Assembly: GCF_003390925.1 (NCBI RefSeq)
Contig: NZ_QUBS01000090.1
Location: 372,001-436,000, forward strand
Direction: 5' to 3'
From: Trinickia diaoshuihuensis
Lineage (GTDB): Bacteria > Pseudomonadota > Gammaproteobacteria > Burkholderiales > Burkholderiaceae
Length of the DNA: 64,000 nucleotides
The notes under the pieces are model-generated. The model was not told the DNA's origin and made no database searches. It saw only the letters and a program-made list of their open reading frames with translations. Shown piece by piece: positions 16,994 through 26,854 of the stretch; position 1 is the first letter of the stretch; each line of letters starts with the position of its first letter. Position numbers and translations under genes: made by a program.

Positions 16994-17164
16994 TCACGCC
17001 GCCTTCGCTAACAACGCTTTGATGGCCGTTTCGGTGTTAGCGATTGCGGCCTTCGCTGCATCGGGGCCGAAAACCGTGCCTTCGACACGCGCCCCTTCAC
17101 CGTCGGTTAGGCCGATGAAACCGAGCAGGTGCAGCAGACAGTTGGTCTGAAAGTCGAACGGTGC
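16994..17164 (-). pseudogene. azoR: FMN-dependent NADH-azoreductase, C-terminal remnant
   Basis: About 56 residues match the AzoR C-terminus: [19 protein letters not shown], followed by [17 protein letters not shown] and a closing helix. In the intact ~200-residue flavoprotein this follows the FMN-binding domain, which is absent. Upstream sequence is replaced by a YhcG-type fragment on the other strand; the junction lies at about 17165-17191. Confidence 0.6.
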
Positions 17165-17191
17165 CCAAGCACCTTCCGAGAAGTGGAGAAG

Positions 17192-17629
17192 CGCGCGATG
17201 CTGGAAAAAGGCGGCCGACCGCAAGCCAGCGATCTGGTCACGCCGGACGAGGCGATCAAGGACCCCTACTTTCTCGAATTCCTCAACCTTAAAGACGAGT
17301 ACTCCGAATCACACCTGGAAGACGCGCTGATTCACCGGCTCGAGGATTTTCTTCTGGAACTCGGTGGCGACTTCACTTTCGTTGAGCGTCAGCGTCGCCT
17401 TCGCATCGGCGAGACCTGGTTCCGCGTCGATCCGCTGTTTTTCCACCGGCGTCTTCGCTGCTTGATCATTATCGACCTGAAGCTCACTGAACTGAGTCAC
17501 GCCGACGTCGGGCAAATGCGCATGTACTGCAACTATGCTCGCGAACACTGGACGCTGCCCGGTGAGAATCCACCAGTGGGCCTGATCCTCTGCGCCCGCA
17601 CCAATGCGGCCGTGGCACGCACCGACTGA
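17192..17629 (+). pseudogene. YhcG/DUF1016 PDDEXK nuclease, internal remnant
   Basis: About 145 residues match the C-terminal nuclease domain of YhcG-type proteins: [68 protein letters not shown] and NPPVGLILCA. The D...E-x-K-like core (RVDPLFF and IDLKL) is mostly present, but the N-terminal winged-helix half and the last segment are missing, and the frame ends abruptly at TGA. It has no credible start. YhcG family members are linked with mobile and defence contexts, so this is probably debris from an integration event. Confidence 0.65.
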
Positions 17630-17721
17630 ATGAATGCGCACCGCCGTCACCGGTTCCCAGGGCGGGAATGCACCCGAGACGTCCTCCCCTCGCATCCAAG
17701 ACACAGCACCCCCGCATTTAC

Positions 17722-17750
17722 TTGACACATAAACTATTCACAACTAAATT
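17722..17750 (+). promoter_or_regulatory. Candidate promoter of the anthranilate operon
   Basis: TTGACA (17722-17727), a 17-bp spacer and TAAATT (17745-17750) precede the first gene by 27 bp. AACTA is repeated 10 bp apart (17732-17736 and 17742-17746) across the spacer and -10 region, a possible site for the MarR regulator in the operon. Confidence 0.5.
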
Positions 17751-17777
17751 TCCCCCATCGACACGCGAGGAGCGATC

Positions 17778-20114
17778 ATGCGCATCGTCTGTATCGGGGG
17801 CGGGCCGGCGGGCCTTTACTTCGGCTTATTGATGAAACTGCGCAACCCGGCGCACGAAGTCTCCATCATCGAACGAAATCGCCCCTACGACACCTTCGGC
17901 TGGGGTGTCGTGTTCTCCGATCAAACGCTGGAAAACCTACGCGCCGCCGATGCACCCAGCGCCGAGATGATCCTCGATGCGTTCAACCACTGGGACGATA
18001 TCGACGTCCACTTCGGTGGCCGCACAATCCGCTCCTCCGGTCACGGCTTTTGCGGCATCGGGCGCAAACGTCTGCTCAATATCCTGCAAGCACGCTGCGA
18101 GGCACTCGGCGTCGAACTCGTCTTCGAAACGAACGTCACGAACGACGATGATTACGACGCCGACCTCATCATCGCGTGCGACGGGGCCAACAGCCCCATC
18201 CGTCAGAAGTATGCCGAGACGTACCGCCCCGACATCGACACGCGCGATTGCCGCTTCGTCTGGCTCGGCACGCACAAGCTATTCGATGCCTTCACATTCG
18301 CCTTCGAAAAGACCGAGTGGGGCTGGTTCCAAGCGCACGCCTATCGCTTCGATCAGGACACGTCCACGTTCATCGTCGAGGCCCCCGAACGGGTATGGCG
18401 TGCCGCCGGCCTCGACGAAATGAGCAAGGAAGACAGCATCGCCTTTTGCGAGCGACTCTTCGCGAAGTACCTCGACGGCCATGCTTTGATGTCGAACGCA
18501 GCTCATTTGCGCGGGTCGGCGCAATGGATTCGCTTCCCGCGCGTAGTCAATCAGGAATGGGTTCACTACAAGCCGCGCGGGAAAGACGCCACTACTCCCG
18601 TCGTCTTGATGGGCGACGCCGCGCATACGGCGCACTTCTCGATCGGCTCCGGCACGAAGCTCGCACTCGAAGACGCCATCGCGCTCGCGGACAGTATCGA
18701 CGCGCATCCGAACGATCTGCGCGCCGCATTGACGCACTACACGCAAACGCGCAGCATCGATGTGCTCCGCATTCAAAACGCGGCGCGCAATTCGACGGAA
18801 TGGTTCGAACATGTCGACCGGTATGCCTCGTTTGAACCGGAGCAATTCGCTTACTCGCTGTTGACACGCTCGCAGCGCATCTCGCATGAGAACCTACGCG
18901 AACGCGACCCACGCTACGTGCGGTCCTTCGAGCAATGGCTTGCGAGTAAGGCCGGCGCCAAGGCAGTGCCCGACGACGCCCATTCGATTCCCCCGATGTT
19001 CACGCCCTTTTCGGTCCGTGACGTCACGTTAAAGAATCGCGTCGTGGTTTCGCCGATGGCGCAATACTCGGCGATCGACGGCACCGTCGGCGACTATCAT
19101 TTGACGCACCTCGGCGCGCGCGCGATGGGCGGCGCCGGTCTCGTCATGACCGAGATGACGTGCGTGTCGCCACAGGCGCGAATCACCCCGGGCTGCCCAG
19201 GTATGTACGCCCCCGAGCATCTGCACGCATGGCGGCGCATCGTCGAATTCGTCCACCATATGAGCGACGCCAAGATCGGGATGCAACTCGGTCATGCCGG
19301 CGCGAAAGCATCGACGCGCGTCGCCTGGGAAGGTATCGACCAACCGCTGCCGGACGGCAACTGGCCCATCGTCTCGGCCTCGCCGCAACAGTACTTACCC
19401 GGCATCAGCCAATGGTCGAGCGCGGCCACGCATGACGAGCTACGCGAGATCGAAGCGCAATTCGTCCGCGCGACCGAAATGGCGAACGAGGCCGGTTTCG
19501 ATTGGCTGGAATTGCACTGCGCGCACGGCTATCTGCTATCGGGCTTCATTTCGCCGCTGACGAACCACCGCACGGACGAGTACGGTGGCAGCCTCGACAA
19601 CCGCCTGCGCTATCCGCTCGAAGTGTTCGAGGCGATTCGCAAAGTGTGGCCGCAAGGCAAGCCGATTTCGGTGCGCATCTCCGCGCACGACTGGGTTGAA
19701 GGCGGTACGACGCCCGACGATGCCGTACGAATCGCCCGCGCCTTCAAGACGGCCGGCGCCGATATGATCGACGTGTCCTCCGGCCAAGTCAGCAAAGCCG
19801 AAAAGCCCGTCTACGGCCGCATGTTCCAAACGCCGTTCGCCGATCGCGTGCGCAACGAGGCCGGCATTGCGACCATCGCCGTCGGCGCGATTTCCGAGGC
19901 CGACCACGTCAATAGCATCATCGCGGCCGGCCGGGCCGATCTATGCGCGATCGCAAGACCCCACTTGGCGAACCCGGCATGGACGCTAACCGAAGCCGCC
20001 AAGATCGGTTACTTCGACGTCGCATGGCCGCGGCAATATAAAGCCGCCAAGAGCCAACTTGAACGCAATTTCGAGCGCGAACGTTCGGCGTCCGCTCCGG
20101 GGGCAGCACGATGA
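17778..20114 (+). CDS. abmA: 2-aminobenzoyl-CoA monooxygenase/reductase (FAD hydroxylase-OYE fusion)
   Basis: A 778-residue natural fusion. Residues 1-~390 are an FAD-dependent aromatic hydroxylase: [10 protein letters not shown], the GD motif in [14 protein letters not shown], and salicylyl-CoA 5-hydroxylase-like GWGVVFSD. Residues ~400-770 are an Old Yellow Enzyme domain: [56 protein letters not shown] and VGAISEADH. In Azoarcus evansii this protein hydroxylates and then reduces 2-aminobenzoyl-CoA in the aerobic hybrid anthranilate route; databases also label it salicylyl-CoA 5-hydroxylase/oxidoreductase. AGGAG precedes the ATG. The gene overlaps the next by 4 nt, and a CoA ligase, hydratase and dehydrogenase follow, supporting the pathway call. 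Confidence 0.9.
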   Translation: MRIVCIGGGPAGLYFGLLMKLRNPAHEVSIIERNRPYDTFGWGVVFSDQTLENLRAADAPSAEMILDAFNHWDDIDVHFGGRTIRSSGHGFCGIGRKRLLNILQARCEALGVELVFETNVTNDDDYDADLIIACDGANSPIRQKYAETYRPDIDTRDCRFVWLGTHKLFDAFTFAFEKTEWGWFQAHAYRFDQDTSTFIVEAPERVWRAAGLDEMSKEDSIAFCERLFAKYLDGHALMSNAAHLRGSAQWIRFPRVVNQEWVHYKPRGKDATTPVVLMGDAAHTAHFSIGSGTKLALEDAIALADSIDAHPNDLRAALTHYTQTRSIDVLRIQNAARNSTEWFEHVDRYASFEPEQFAYSLLTRSQRISHENLRERDPRYVRSFEQWLASKAGAKAVPDDAHSIPPMFTPFSVRDVTLKNRVVVSPMAQYSAIDGTVGDYHLTHLGARAMGGAGLVMTEMTCVSPQARITPGCPGMYAPEHLHAWRRIVEFVHHMSDAKIGMQLGHAGAKASTRVAWEGIDQPLPDGNWPIVSASPQQYLPGISQWSSAATHDELREIEAQFVRATEMANEAGFDWLELHCAHGYLLSGFISPLTNHRTDEYGGSLDNRLRYPLEVFEAIRKVWPQGKPISVRISAHDWVEGGTTPDDAVRIARAFKTAGADMIDVSSGQVSKAEKPVYGRMFQTPFADRVRNEAGIATIAVGAISEADHVNSIIAAGRADLCAIARPHLANPAWTLTEAAKIGYFDVAWPRQYKAAKSQLERNFERERSASAPGAAR

Positions 20115-20896
20115 CCACACAAACGAATCCACTGAAAGATAAGCATGCCGTCGTCACGGGCGGCGGCAGCGGCATTGGCGCGGCGATCGCGCGCACCCTC
20201 GTCGATGCAGGAGCCCGCGTCACGCTGATTGGACGCGATAGCGCCAAGCTCGAAGCGCAACGCCTAGAGCTAGGCGCATCGCACGCAATCCACTGCGCCC
20301 CAGCCGACGTTACCCATCCCGAGGACGTGCAAGGGGCGTTCGCCTCGGCACGTAAGGCGCTGGGCGACATCGACATCCTCATCAACAACGCAGGCCAAGC
20401 CCAAGCCGCCCCGTTCGGCAAAACCGATCTCGGCCTCTGGCAACGCATGATCGACGTCAACCTGACCGGGACGTTCCTCTGCACGCAAGCGGCGCTTCCC
20501 GCGATGATCGAGCGCGGTTTCGGCCGCATCGTCAACGTCGCCAGCACGGCCGGCCAAATCGGCTACCCGTACGTCACTGCCTATTGCGCGGCCAAACATG
20601 GCGTCATCGGTTTGACCCGCGCGCTGGCCCTCGAAACGGCGACGACGGGCGTGACGGTCAACGCCGTATGCCCCGGCTATACGGAAACGCCGTTGTTGCA
20701 AACGTCGCTCGAGCAAGTCGTCGCCAAAACCGGCCGCTCGAACGATGATGCGCGCGCCGCCCTGCAACGCGCCAACCCGCAGCGCCGCTTCATCGAACCC
20801 GGCGAAGTCGCGCATGCGGTTCTATGGCTCGTGATGCCTGAATCCGGCTCGGTCACGGGCCAATCGATATCGATTTCCGGTGGAGAAGTGACGTGA
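20111..20896 (+). CDS. SDR, probable 3-hydroxyacyl-CoA dehydrogenase of the anthranilate-CoA pathway
   Basis: A 261-residue classical [28 protein letters not shown] and [11 protein letters not shown], with the conserved PG motif in [11 protein letters not shown] and a C-terminal ISGG. It is coupled to the monooxygenase/reductase by an ATGA overlap. In this pathway an SDR is expected to oxidise the hydroxyacyl-CoA formed after hydration of the reduced ring. That role is inferred from position. Confidence 0.85.
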   Translation: MTTQTNPLKDKHAVVTGGGSGIGAAIARTLVDAGARVTLIGRDSAKLEAQRLELGASHAIHCAPADVTHPEDVQGAFASARKALGDIDILINNAGQAQAAPFGKTDLGLWQRMIDVNLTGTFLCTQAALPAMIERGFGRIVNVASTAGQIGYPYVTAYCAAKHGVIGLTRALALETATTGVTVNAVCPGYTETPLLQTSLEQVVAKTGRSNDDARAALQRANPQRRFIEPGEVAHAVLWLVMPESGSVTGQSISISGGEVT

Positions 20897-21426
20897 GCGA
20901 CACGGTTCATGCATCGACGAAGAAGCGCGCCGCCGCGCGCGCCGAAAGCGCCGTCGACCTCGAAATGAGCACGGGCGCCGATAGCCATACGAGCTTGCGT
21001 CTATGGCTGCGTCTCTTGACCACGACCAACCTCGTGCAGACGGAATTGCGCCGCAGGCTACGGGCCGAATTCGACACGACGCTGCCGCGCTTCGATTTCA
21101 TGGCGCAACTCGAGCGCCACCCCGAAGGGCTCAAGATGAGTGAGATCTCGCGGCGGCTCATGGTCACCGGTGGCAACGTGACAGGGCTGACCGACCAACT
21201 CGAAAAAGAAGGGCTCGTCGCCCGCGATGCCGATCCGAACGATCGCCGCGCGTTCACGGTCAAACTCACCCCAACCGGCCGCACGCTGTTCGACAAGATG
21301 GCCAAGGCACACGAAGGTTGGGTCGTCGAATTGCTCGGCGGGTTGTCCATCGACGACAAATCGAAAATGCATCAACGCCTCGGCAAACTCAAGGCGCATC
21401 TGCTCGACAGCATCCAGAGCACCTAA
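20893..21426 (+). CDS. MarR-family regulator inside the operon
   Basis: A 177-residue MarR regulator. After a basic N-terminal tail, the winged helix reads [20 protein letters not shown], then [20 protein letters not shown] and [16 protein letters not shown], the family wing signature D-x-R. GTG start overlapping the preceding stop, with GGAG upstream. Being the third gene of the degradative operon, it probably represses its own operon and is released by a CoA-thioester, as known for BadR/GenR-like MarR proteins; this is inference. Confidence 0.88.
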   Translation: MSDTVHASTKKRAAARAESAVDLEMSTGADSHTSLRLWLRLLTTTNLVQTELRRRLRAEFDTTLPRFDFMAQLERHPEGLKMSEISRRLMVTGGNVTGLTDQLEKEGLVARDADPNDRRAFTVKLTPTGRTLFDKMAKAHEGWVVELLGGLSIDDKSKMHQRLGKLKAHLLDSIQST

Positions 21427-21494
21427 TGCCAGCGCCGGCGCCCAGGCCGACACGGCCGGCTCGGCACGCCATGCAAACGAATAGGAGACGAACG

Positions 21495-22352
21495 ATGACG
21501 GACGCCGCATTCACCGCCGACGCACTGCTAGCCGGCAATCGCACGACGCTCGCCGGGTATCGCGCGCGGCACTTCGGATGGCGGCTGGAGGAAGGCGTCG
21601 GCACGATCGTATTGAATCGTCCCGAGCGCAAAAACCCGCTCACCTTCGAATCCTATGCGGAACTGCGGGACCTCTTTCGGCAACTCGCGTACGCCACAGA
21701 CGTCAAAGCGATCGTGGTCCATGGCGCCGGAGAAAACTTCTGCTCGGGCGGCGACGTGCACGAAATCATCGGGCCGCTCATTGGCCTGCCGATGCCTCAA
21801 TTGTTGATGTTCACGCGGATGACGGGCGATCTGGTCAAAGCGATGCGTCACTGTCCGCAGCCGATCGTCGCGGCCGTCGATGGCGTGTGCGCCGGCGCGG
21901 GGGCCATCATCGCCATGGCCTCCGACATGCGGCTCGCCACCTCGCGCAGCAAGCTCGCCTTCCTGTTCACGCGCGTGGGCCTCGCGGGCTGCGATATGGG
22001 CGCCTGCTCGATTTTGCCGCGCATCATCGGTCAAGGCCGCGCCTCCGAGTTGCTGTTCACGGGCCGCGCCGCCAGCGGCGACGAAGGCTATGCCTGGGGT
22101 TTTTATAATCGCCTCTGCACGCCGGAAAACTTGCTTGCCGATGCGGACGAACTCGCGCGGACGATCGCCTCGGGCCCCACGTTCGCGCACGGCGTGACGA
22201 AAACGATGCTGCATCAAGAGTGGAGCATGAGCGTAGACGAAGCCATTGAATCGGAAGCGCAAGCTCAGGCGATATGCATGGCCACGCGCGACTTCGAACG
22301 CGCCTATCACGCTTTCGCCGCTAAAACGCGCCCCACGTTCGAGGGGAATTGA
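21495..22352 (+). CDS. Enoyl-CoA hydratase/isomerase family protein
   Basis: A 285-residue crotonase-fold enzyme. Features: [32 protein letters not shown] (first oxyanion strand), [16 protein letters not shown] (second), and [19 protein letters not shown]. The length and the CDMG region resemble the hydratases of aromatic-CoA operons. It starts at the ATG at 21495 with AGGAG nine bases upstream; the 68-nt gap from MarR carries no gene. Role expected: hydration of the ring-reduced enoyl-CoA or ring hydrolysis in the anthranilate route. Confidence 0.86.
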   Translation: MTDAAFTADALLAGNRTTLAGYRARHFGWRLEEGVGTIVLNRPERKNPLTFESYAELRDLFRQLAYATDVKAIVVHGAGENFCSGGDVHEIIGPLIGLPMPQLLMFTRMTGDLVKAMRHCPQPIVAAVDGVCAGAGAIIAMASDMRLATSRSKLAFLFTRVGLAGCDMGACSILPRIIGQGRASELLFTGRAASGDEGYAWGFYNRLCTPENLLADADELARTIASGPTFAHGVTKTMLHQEWSMSVDEAIESEAQAQAICMATRDFERAYHAFAAKTRPTFEGN

Positions 22353-22354
22353 AG

Positions 22355-23587
22355 ATGACCGGCACTCAACGACACGACATGCTCGACTGGCCGTTCTTCG
22401 AGGATCGGCATCGCGCGCTCGCACGCGAACTCCACGCCTGGTGCGATACAAATCGAACCACGCTCGAACCCGCCGACCTCATCGCATCGGGCCCGCAGGG
22501 CCGCGCGAGTCTCGATGCACATTGCCGCCGCCTCGTCCGTCTGCTCGGCGCGGGGGGTTGGCTCCGCTACGGCGTGGGCGGCACGGCGTACGGCGGCCAC
22601 GGCGATTCGATCGATACGCGCGCCGTTTGTCTATTGCGCGAGACGCTGGCCGAGCATTCCGGCTTGGCTGATTTCGTCCTCGCCATGCAGGGGCTTGGAT
22701 CAGGTGCGATCTCGTTGGCCGGGACCGAGGCACAAAAACAGCGCTACTTGCCGCGCGTCGCAAACGGGGACGCCATCGCGGCATTCGCCCTCTCGGAACC
22801 CGATGCGGGCTCGGACGTCGCCGCGCTCTCGCTGGCAGCCCGCGAAGACGGCGATGCTTACGTGCTCGACGGCGAGAAAACCTGGATCTCGAACGGCGGT
22901 ATCGCCGACTTCTACGTCGTCTTCGCCCGCACCGGAGAGGCGCCGGGCGCGCGCGGCATCAGCGCGTTCATCGTCGATGCCGATACGCCCGGGTTGTCGA
23001 TCGCCGAGCGCATCGACGTTATCGCGCCGCATCCGCTCGCCCGTCTGCGTTTCGCCGGCGCCCGCGTATCCAAGTCGCAGCGGCTCGGCGCGGCGGGCGA
23101 AGGATTCAAACTCGCGATGCGCACGCTCGATATTTTCCGGACGTCGGTCGCCGCCGCATCGCTCGGATTCGCGCGCCATGCCATGCAGGAGGCGCTCGCG
23201 CGCGCGTCGTCGCGGCGCATGTTCGGGCAGACCCTCGGCGACTTCCAATTGACGCAAGCGAAGCTAGGCGAAATGGCGCTTACGATCGATTCGGCCGCCC
23301 TGCTCGTCTACCGCGCCGCATGGATGCGCGACCAAGGCAAGCGCGTGACGCGCGAAGCGGCGATGGCCAAGTGGCACGCAAGCGAAGGCGCGCAACGTGT
23401 CATCGATGCCGCCGTGCAGCTTTGGGGCGGCCAAGGCGTCGCGAGCGGCACGCCCGTCGAAACGCTTTACCGCGAGATCCGCGCACTGCGCATCTATGAA
23501 GGCGCGACAGAAGTGCAGCAACTGATCGTCGGCCGCGATTTGCTCAAAGAGCATGCAGACGGCGAGGAATCGAGAGGCATCCGATGA
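22355..23587 (+). CDS. Acyl-CoA dehydrogenase family protein
   Basis: A 410-residue flavoprotein of the ACAD family: [15 protein letters not shown] (FAD and substrate loop), [48 protein letters not shown] and the C-terminal [20 protein letters not shown] with [10 protein letters not shown] (catalytic Glu position in EGATE). GAGGGG stands eight bases before the ATG at 22355; a TTG at 22349 would overlap the hydratase stop. It follows the hydratase without a gap and belongs to the same operon, probably catalysing a ring or side oxidation of the CoA-bound intermediate. Confidence 0.88.
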   Translation: MTGTQRHDMLDWPFFEDRHRALARELHAWCDTNRTTLEPADLIASGPQGRASLDAHCRRLVRLLGAGGWLRYGVGGTAYGGHGDSIDTRAVCLLRETLAEHSGLADFVLAMQGLGSGAISLAGTEAQKQRYLPRVANGDAIAAFALSEPDAGSDVAALSLAAREDGDAYVLDGEKTWISNGGIADFYVVFARTGEAPGARGISAFIVDADTPGLSIAERIDVIAPHPLARLRFAGARVSKSQRLGAAGEGFKLAMRTLDIFRTSVAAASLGFARHAMQEALARASSRRMFGQTLGDFQLTQAKLGEMALTIDSAALLVYRAAWMRDQGKRVTREAAMAKWHASEGAQRVIDAAVQLWGGQGVASGTPVETLYREIRALRIYEGATEVQQLIVGRDLLKEHADGEESRGIR

Positions 23588-24057
23588 CGGATCACGCCCC
23601 GACCGTCTTCGAACGCCCCGTGCGCATTCGGTTTGCCCATTGCGATCCGGCGGGCATCGTCTTCTTTCCGCAATACCTGACGCTCACGAACGGGCTCGTC
23701 GAAGACTGGTTCACCGATGCGCTCGGCATCGACTACGCCGAGATGATCGGTGGGCGGCGCATCGGTCTGCCCATCGTCAAACTCGAATGCGAGTTCTCGC
23801 GGCCGAGCCGGATGGGCGAGACGCTGTCGTTTTCGCTCTCGCTTACGCACGTCGGCGGTCGCTCCATGCGGATCCGCATCGTCGGCGAAGGCCGAGATGG
23901 CGTTCGCTTTTCCGCGAACCAGGTGCTCGTCACCACTTCGCTCGCGACAGGCGAATCGATCGATATTCCCGAGGACGTCCGCACGGCGCTGTTGAAAGCG
24001 GCGGCCGCCGCGACGGCGTCTCCAACCACGATTGCAAACGAGGGCATCCCATCATGA
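23584..24057 (+). CDS. 4-hydroxybenzoyl-CoA-type thioesterase
   Basis: A 157-residue hot-dog thioesterase. The 4HBT active-site helix reads [17 protein letters not shown] with the catalytic Asp of HCDPAG, then [18 protein letters not shown]. Overlaps the preceding stop by 4 nt. In aromatic-CoA operons such thioesterases release dead-end CoA esters and free CoA. Cytoplasmic. Confidence 0.86.
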   Translation: MTDHAPTVFERPVRIRFAHCDPAGIVFFPQYLTLTNGLVEDWFTDALGIDYAEMIGGRRIGLPIVKLECEFSRPSRMGETLSFSLSLTHVGGRSMRIRIVGEGRDGVRFSANQVLVTTSLATGESIDIPEDVRTALLKAAAAATASPTTIANEGIPS

Positions 24058-24449
24058 AACGACCACTTTTGCCAGCCGGTTGGCCCAAGCCGCGCGGCTA
24101 CGCCAATGGCGTATGCGCTCATGGCACCCAAGTCTTCATCGCCGGACAAATCGGCTGGGACGAAACAGGACGGTTCGCATCGGAAGCGTTCGCCGACCAA
24201 GCCCGCCAGGCGCTCGCGAACATCGTCGCGATCTTGAAGGAAGCCGGCGCCCGTCCCGAGCATATCGTGCGTATGACCTGGTATGTCACCGACAAACGCG
24301 AATACCTCGCGGCATCGAAAGACATCGGCCAGGCCTTCCGCGAACTCATCGGCGATTACGACATCGCCATGAGCGCCGTTCAAGTCGCGGCGCTCATCGA
24401 AGACCAAGCCAAAGTAGAGATCGAAGCCACCGCGGTGATACCCGATTGA
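24054..24449 (+). CDS. Rid (YjgF) family protein in the anthranilate operon
   Basis: A 131-residue Rid-family protein: YANGVCAHGTQVFIAGQIG, QALANIVAILKEAGARPEHI, MTWYVTD and MSAVQVAALIEDQAKVEIEA. The canonical RidA arginine before SAV is a Met here, so strict 2-aminoacrylate deaminase chemistry is unlikely. It overlaps the thioesterase by 4 nt. The pathway makes amino-enone (enamine) CoA intermediates, so a Rid protein acting on an enamine or imine, or sensing it, would fit; this is an inference. Confidence 0.82.
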   Translation: MKRPLLPAGWPKPRGYANGVCAHGTQVFIAGQIGWDETGRFASEAFADQARQALANIVAILKEAGARPEHIVRMTWYVTDKREYLAASKDIGQAFRELIGDYDIAMSAVQVAALIEDQAKVEIEATAVIPD

Positions 24450-24462
24450 CTCGGAGGGAGTC

Positions 24463-26100
24463 ATGCAACCGTCTGCCCATGTCGATACGTTTGCGCGAGA
24501 CAATCTGCCGCCGCAAGATCAATGGCCCGTCTTGCTGCTCGATTGCCCGGATGTCGCCTATCCCGCGCGGCTGAACTGCGCGACGGCGCTGCTCGACGAA
24601 ACGATCGCCGCCGGACACGGGCAACGCGTAGCGATTTGGTCGGAGGTCGATGACCGGCCGCACGCCACGACCTACGACGAACTGCGTGAAATGGTCGATC
24701 GATGGGCGCACGTGCTGACGCAAGACATGTGTCTCGTGCCCGGCAATCGAATCTTGCTGCGCGGGCCCAATACGTTGCAAATGGCGGCCGCTTTCCTCGC
24801 CAGCTTGAAAGCGGGTCTTGTAGTCGTGCCCACGATGCCGCTGCTGCGCGCCAAGGAGCTCAAGCAGATCATCGACAAGGCAAAAATCGGCGCGGCGCTC
24901 TGCGATGCACGGCTGCTCGATGAATTGAACCGGTGTCGAGACGAGAACGATATAGCGTACTGCGCCGATCTTGCCGACGTGCGCGCGTTTCATAGCGATG
25001 CGCCCGATTCGATCGAGGCGCTCGCCGCGGCGAAGCCGTCCCGGTTCGACGCCTGCGATACGGCCGCCGACGACGTCTGCCTGATCGCGTTCACGAGCGG
25101 CACGACCGGCGCGCCCAAAGGGTGCATGCACTTTCATCGCGACGTGCTGGCGATGTGCGATCTCTTCCCGCGCCATATTCTCAAGCCGTCGCACGCCGAT
25201 ATTTTTTGCGGCACGCCGCCGCTGGCGTTCACGTTCGGCCTCGGCGGGCTGCTCTGTTTTCCGATGCGCGTCGGTGCGTCCACCGTGCTGATCGAAAAGC
25301 TGACGCCCGAAACGCTGCTGCGCACCGTCGAGCGGTTTCGCGCGACGACGATGTTCACCGCGCCGACCTTTTATCGTCAAATGGCCCCGCTAGCGGCGCG
25401 CTACGACATCGCGAGTCTGCGCAAAACGGTCTCGGCCGGCGAGGCGTTGCCCGACTCGACGCGTGAGCTATGGCGCAAGACGACGGGCCTTGAGATGATC
25501 GACGGAATCGGCGGCACGGAAATGATCCATATCTTTATCTCGTCGGCCGGGGAGAACGTTCGGCCGCATGCGATCGGCAAGGCCGTGCCGGGCTATGTCG
25601 TCGAAGTCGTGGACGACGAGATGTATCCCGTGCCGACCGGCACCGTCGGCAAGCTCGCGGTCCGGGGACCGACCGGTTGCCGGTACTTGGCCGACGAGCG
25701 CCAGAAGAAGTTCGTGCGCGAGGGATGGAATCTGCCGGGGGATGCCGTCTATATCGACGCCGATGGTTACGTCTTTTATCAAGCGCGAGCCGACGACATG
25801 ATCGTATCGGCGGGCTACAACATCTCCGGCCCCGAAGTGGAAAGCGCGCTGATGCAGCATGAGGCTGTCGCCGAATGCGGCGTGATCGGCGTGCCCGACG
25901 AAGAACGCGGGCAGGTGGTGAAAGCGTTCGTCGTCGTTAAGCCGGGGTATCTAGCGGACGATGCATTGGCCGGGCAATTGCAAACGTTCGTCAAGCAAAC
26001 CGTCGCGCCCTACAAGTACCCGCGTATCGTACAGTTCATCGATGCGTTGCCCCGCACGGAGACCGGCAAACTCAAACGGTTCGCGCTGCGCGGCATGTGA
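24463..26100 (+). CDS. abmG: 2-aminobenzoate-CoA ligase
   Basis: A 545-residue ANL-superfamily ligase. A3 motif FTSGTTGAPKGCMHFHRD, A5-like DGIGGTEMIHIFIS, A7/A8 region YIDADGYVFYQARADDMIVSAG, A8 GYNISGPEVE and the C-terminal lysine in PRTETGKLKRF. IGGTEM and the FGLGGLLCFPM pocket are typical of benzoate/aminobenzoate ligases. GGAGGG is 5 bases before the ATG. It activates anthranilate to 2-aminobenzoyl-CoA, the entry step for the operon. Benzoate or salicylate activation cannot be ruled out from motifs alone; the fusion monooxygenase in the operon favours anthranilate. Confidence 0.87.
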   Translation: MQPSAHVDTFARDNLPPQDQWPVLLLDCPDVAYPARLNCATALLDETIAAGHGQRVAIWSEVDDRPHATTYDELREMVDRWAHVLTQDMCLVPGNRILLRGPNTLQMAAAFLASLKAGLVVVPTMPLLRAKELKQIIDKAKIGAALCDARLLDELNRCRDENDIAYCADLADVRAFHSDAPDSIEALAAAKPSRFDACDTAADDVCLIAFTSGTTGAPKGCMHFHRDVLAMCDLFPRHILKPSHADIFCGTPPLAFTFGLGGLLCFPMRVGASTVLIEKLTPETLLRTVERFRATTMFTAPTFYRQMAPLAARYDIASLRKTVSAGEALPDSTRELWRKTTGLEMIDGIGGTEMIHIFISSAGENVRPHAIGKAVPGYVVEVVDDEMYPVPTGTVGKLAVRGPTGCRYLADERQKKFVREGWNLPGDAVYIDADGYVFYQARADDMIVSAGYNISGPEVESALMQHEAVAECGVIGVPDEERGQVVKAFVVVKPGYLADDALAGQLQTFVKQTVAPYKYPRIVQFIDALPRTETGKLKRFALRGM

Positions 26101-26115
26101 AGCCGCATCGATCGG

Positions 26116-26847
26116 TCACATCTGCTTGAAAAGCCCCGCGTAAGCTCGGCTCACCGGCAGCACCGCGTCGTGGCCGAGCAGATGAATTTTGAGGCGCCCC
26201 AGCAAGTCGCGTTCGACGCGATCGATCGCCGCATAGGAGACGATGACGCCTCGATGCACCTGCGCGAATCGATCGCCATCCAAGCGCGGCAGCAGTTCCT
26301 TGAGCGGCGTGCGGATCAAATGGCGTTGATCGGCCGTCACGGCTTCGGTGTATTTATCGGTGGCTTGGAAAAACAGCACGTCGTCGATCGAAACGAGTTT
26401 GGTGGCGTCTTTTACGCCGACGGTCAACCAGCGGATCGGCGCCGTGTCTCGGCGGATGCAGGCGGCCACTGCCGCCGCGTCCTCGGGGGTCGGCGGGCCG
26501 TGCCGCTGCAAGCGCGCGATACATCGCATCAAGCGGTCGTCGGTCACCGGTTTGAGCAAGTAATCGATGGCCGACGTTTCGAATGCCTCCACCGCGTGCG
26601 CATCGTAAGCGGTGACGAACACGATACGGACATCGCTTGCCAGTTGCGCCACCTTGAGCCCGTCGATGCCGGGCATGCGGATGTCGAGAAAGGCGAAATC
26701 CGGACGCTTCTCGTTCAGTTGTGCGAGGGCATCGACGCCGTCTCGCGCCATGCCGACGATCTCGAGCTCGGGCCAAAAGCGCGTCACGCGCGCGGCCAGT
26801 TCGGCGGAAAGGTTCGGTTCGTCGTCGGCGATCAGGACGGAAGGCAT
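26116..26847 (-). CDS. LytTR-family response regulator
   Basis: A 243-residue response regulator. Receiver: SVLIADDEPNL, phospho-acceptor Asp in FAFLDIRMPGIDG, T in FVTAYDAHAVEAF, K in DYLLKPV. The C-terminal LytTR DNA-binding domain (about 140-243) reads DVLFFQATDKYTEAV, LKELLPRLDGDRFAQVHRGV and LPVSRAYAGLFKQM. It is downstream of the LytS-like kinase gene (stop 26855), so the two form a pair. It ends 15 nt from the convergent ligase. Start at 26847 (MPSVLIADD) matches the family; 26901 is a longer option. Confidence 0.9.
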   Translation of the reverse strand: MPSVLIADDEPNLSAELAARVTRFWPELEIVGMARDGVDALAQLNEKRPDFAFLDIRMPGIDGLKVAQLASDVRIVFVTAYDAHAVEAFETSAIDYLLKPVTDDRLMRCIARLQRHGPPTPEDAAAVAACIRRDTAPIRWLTVGVKDATKLVSIDDVLFFQATDKYTEAVTADQRHLIRTPLKELLPRLDGDRFAQVHRGVIVSYAAIDRVERDLLGRLKIHLLGHDAVLPVSRAYAGLFKQM

Positions 26848-26854
26848 ATCGGCT

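Noticed and set aside
16901-17629. Intact toxin or restriction-type nuclease from the YhcG-like frame
   Set aside because: N-terminal half and C-terminal end are missing and there is no plausible start, so it is a fragment.
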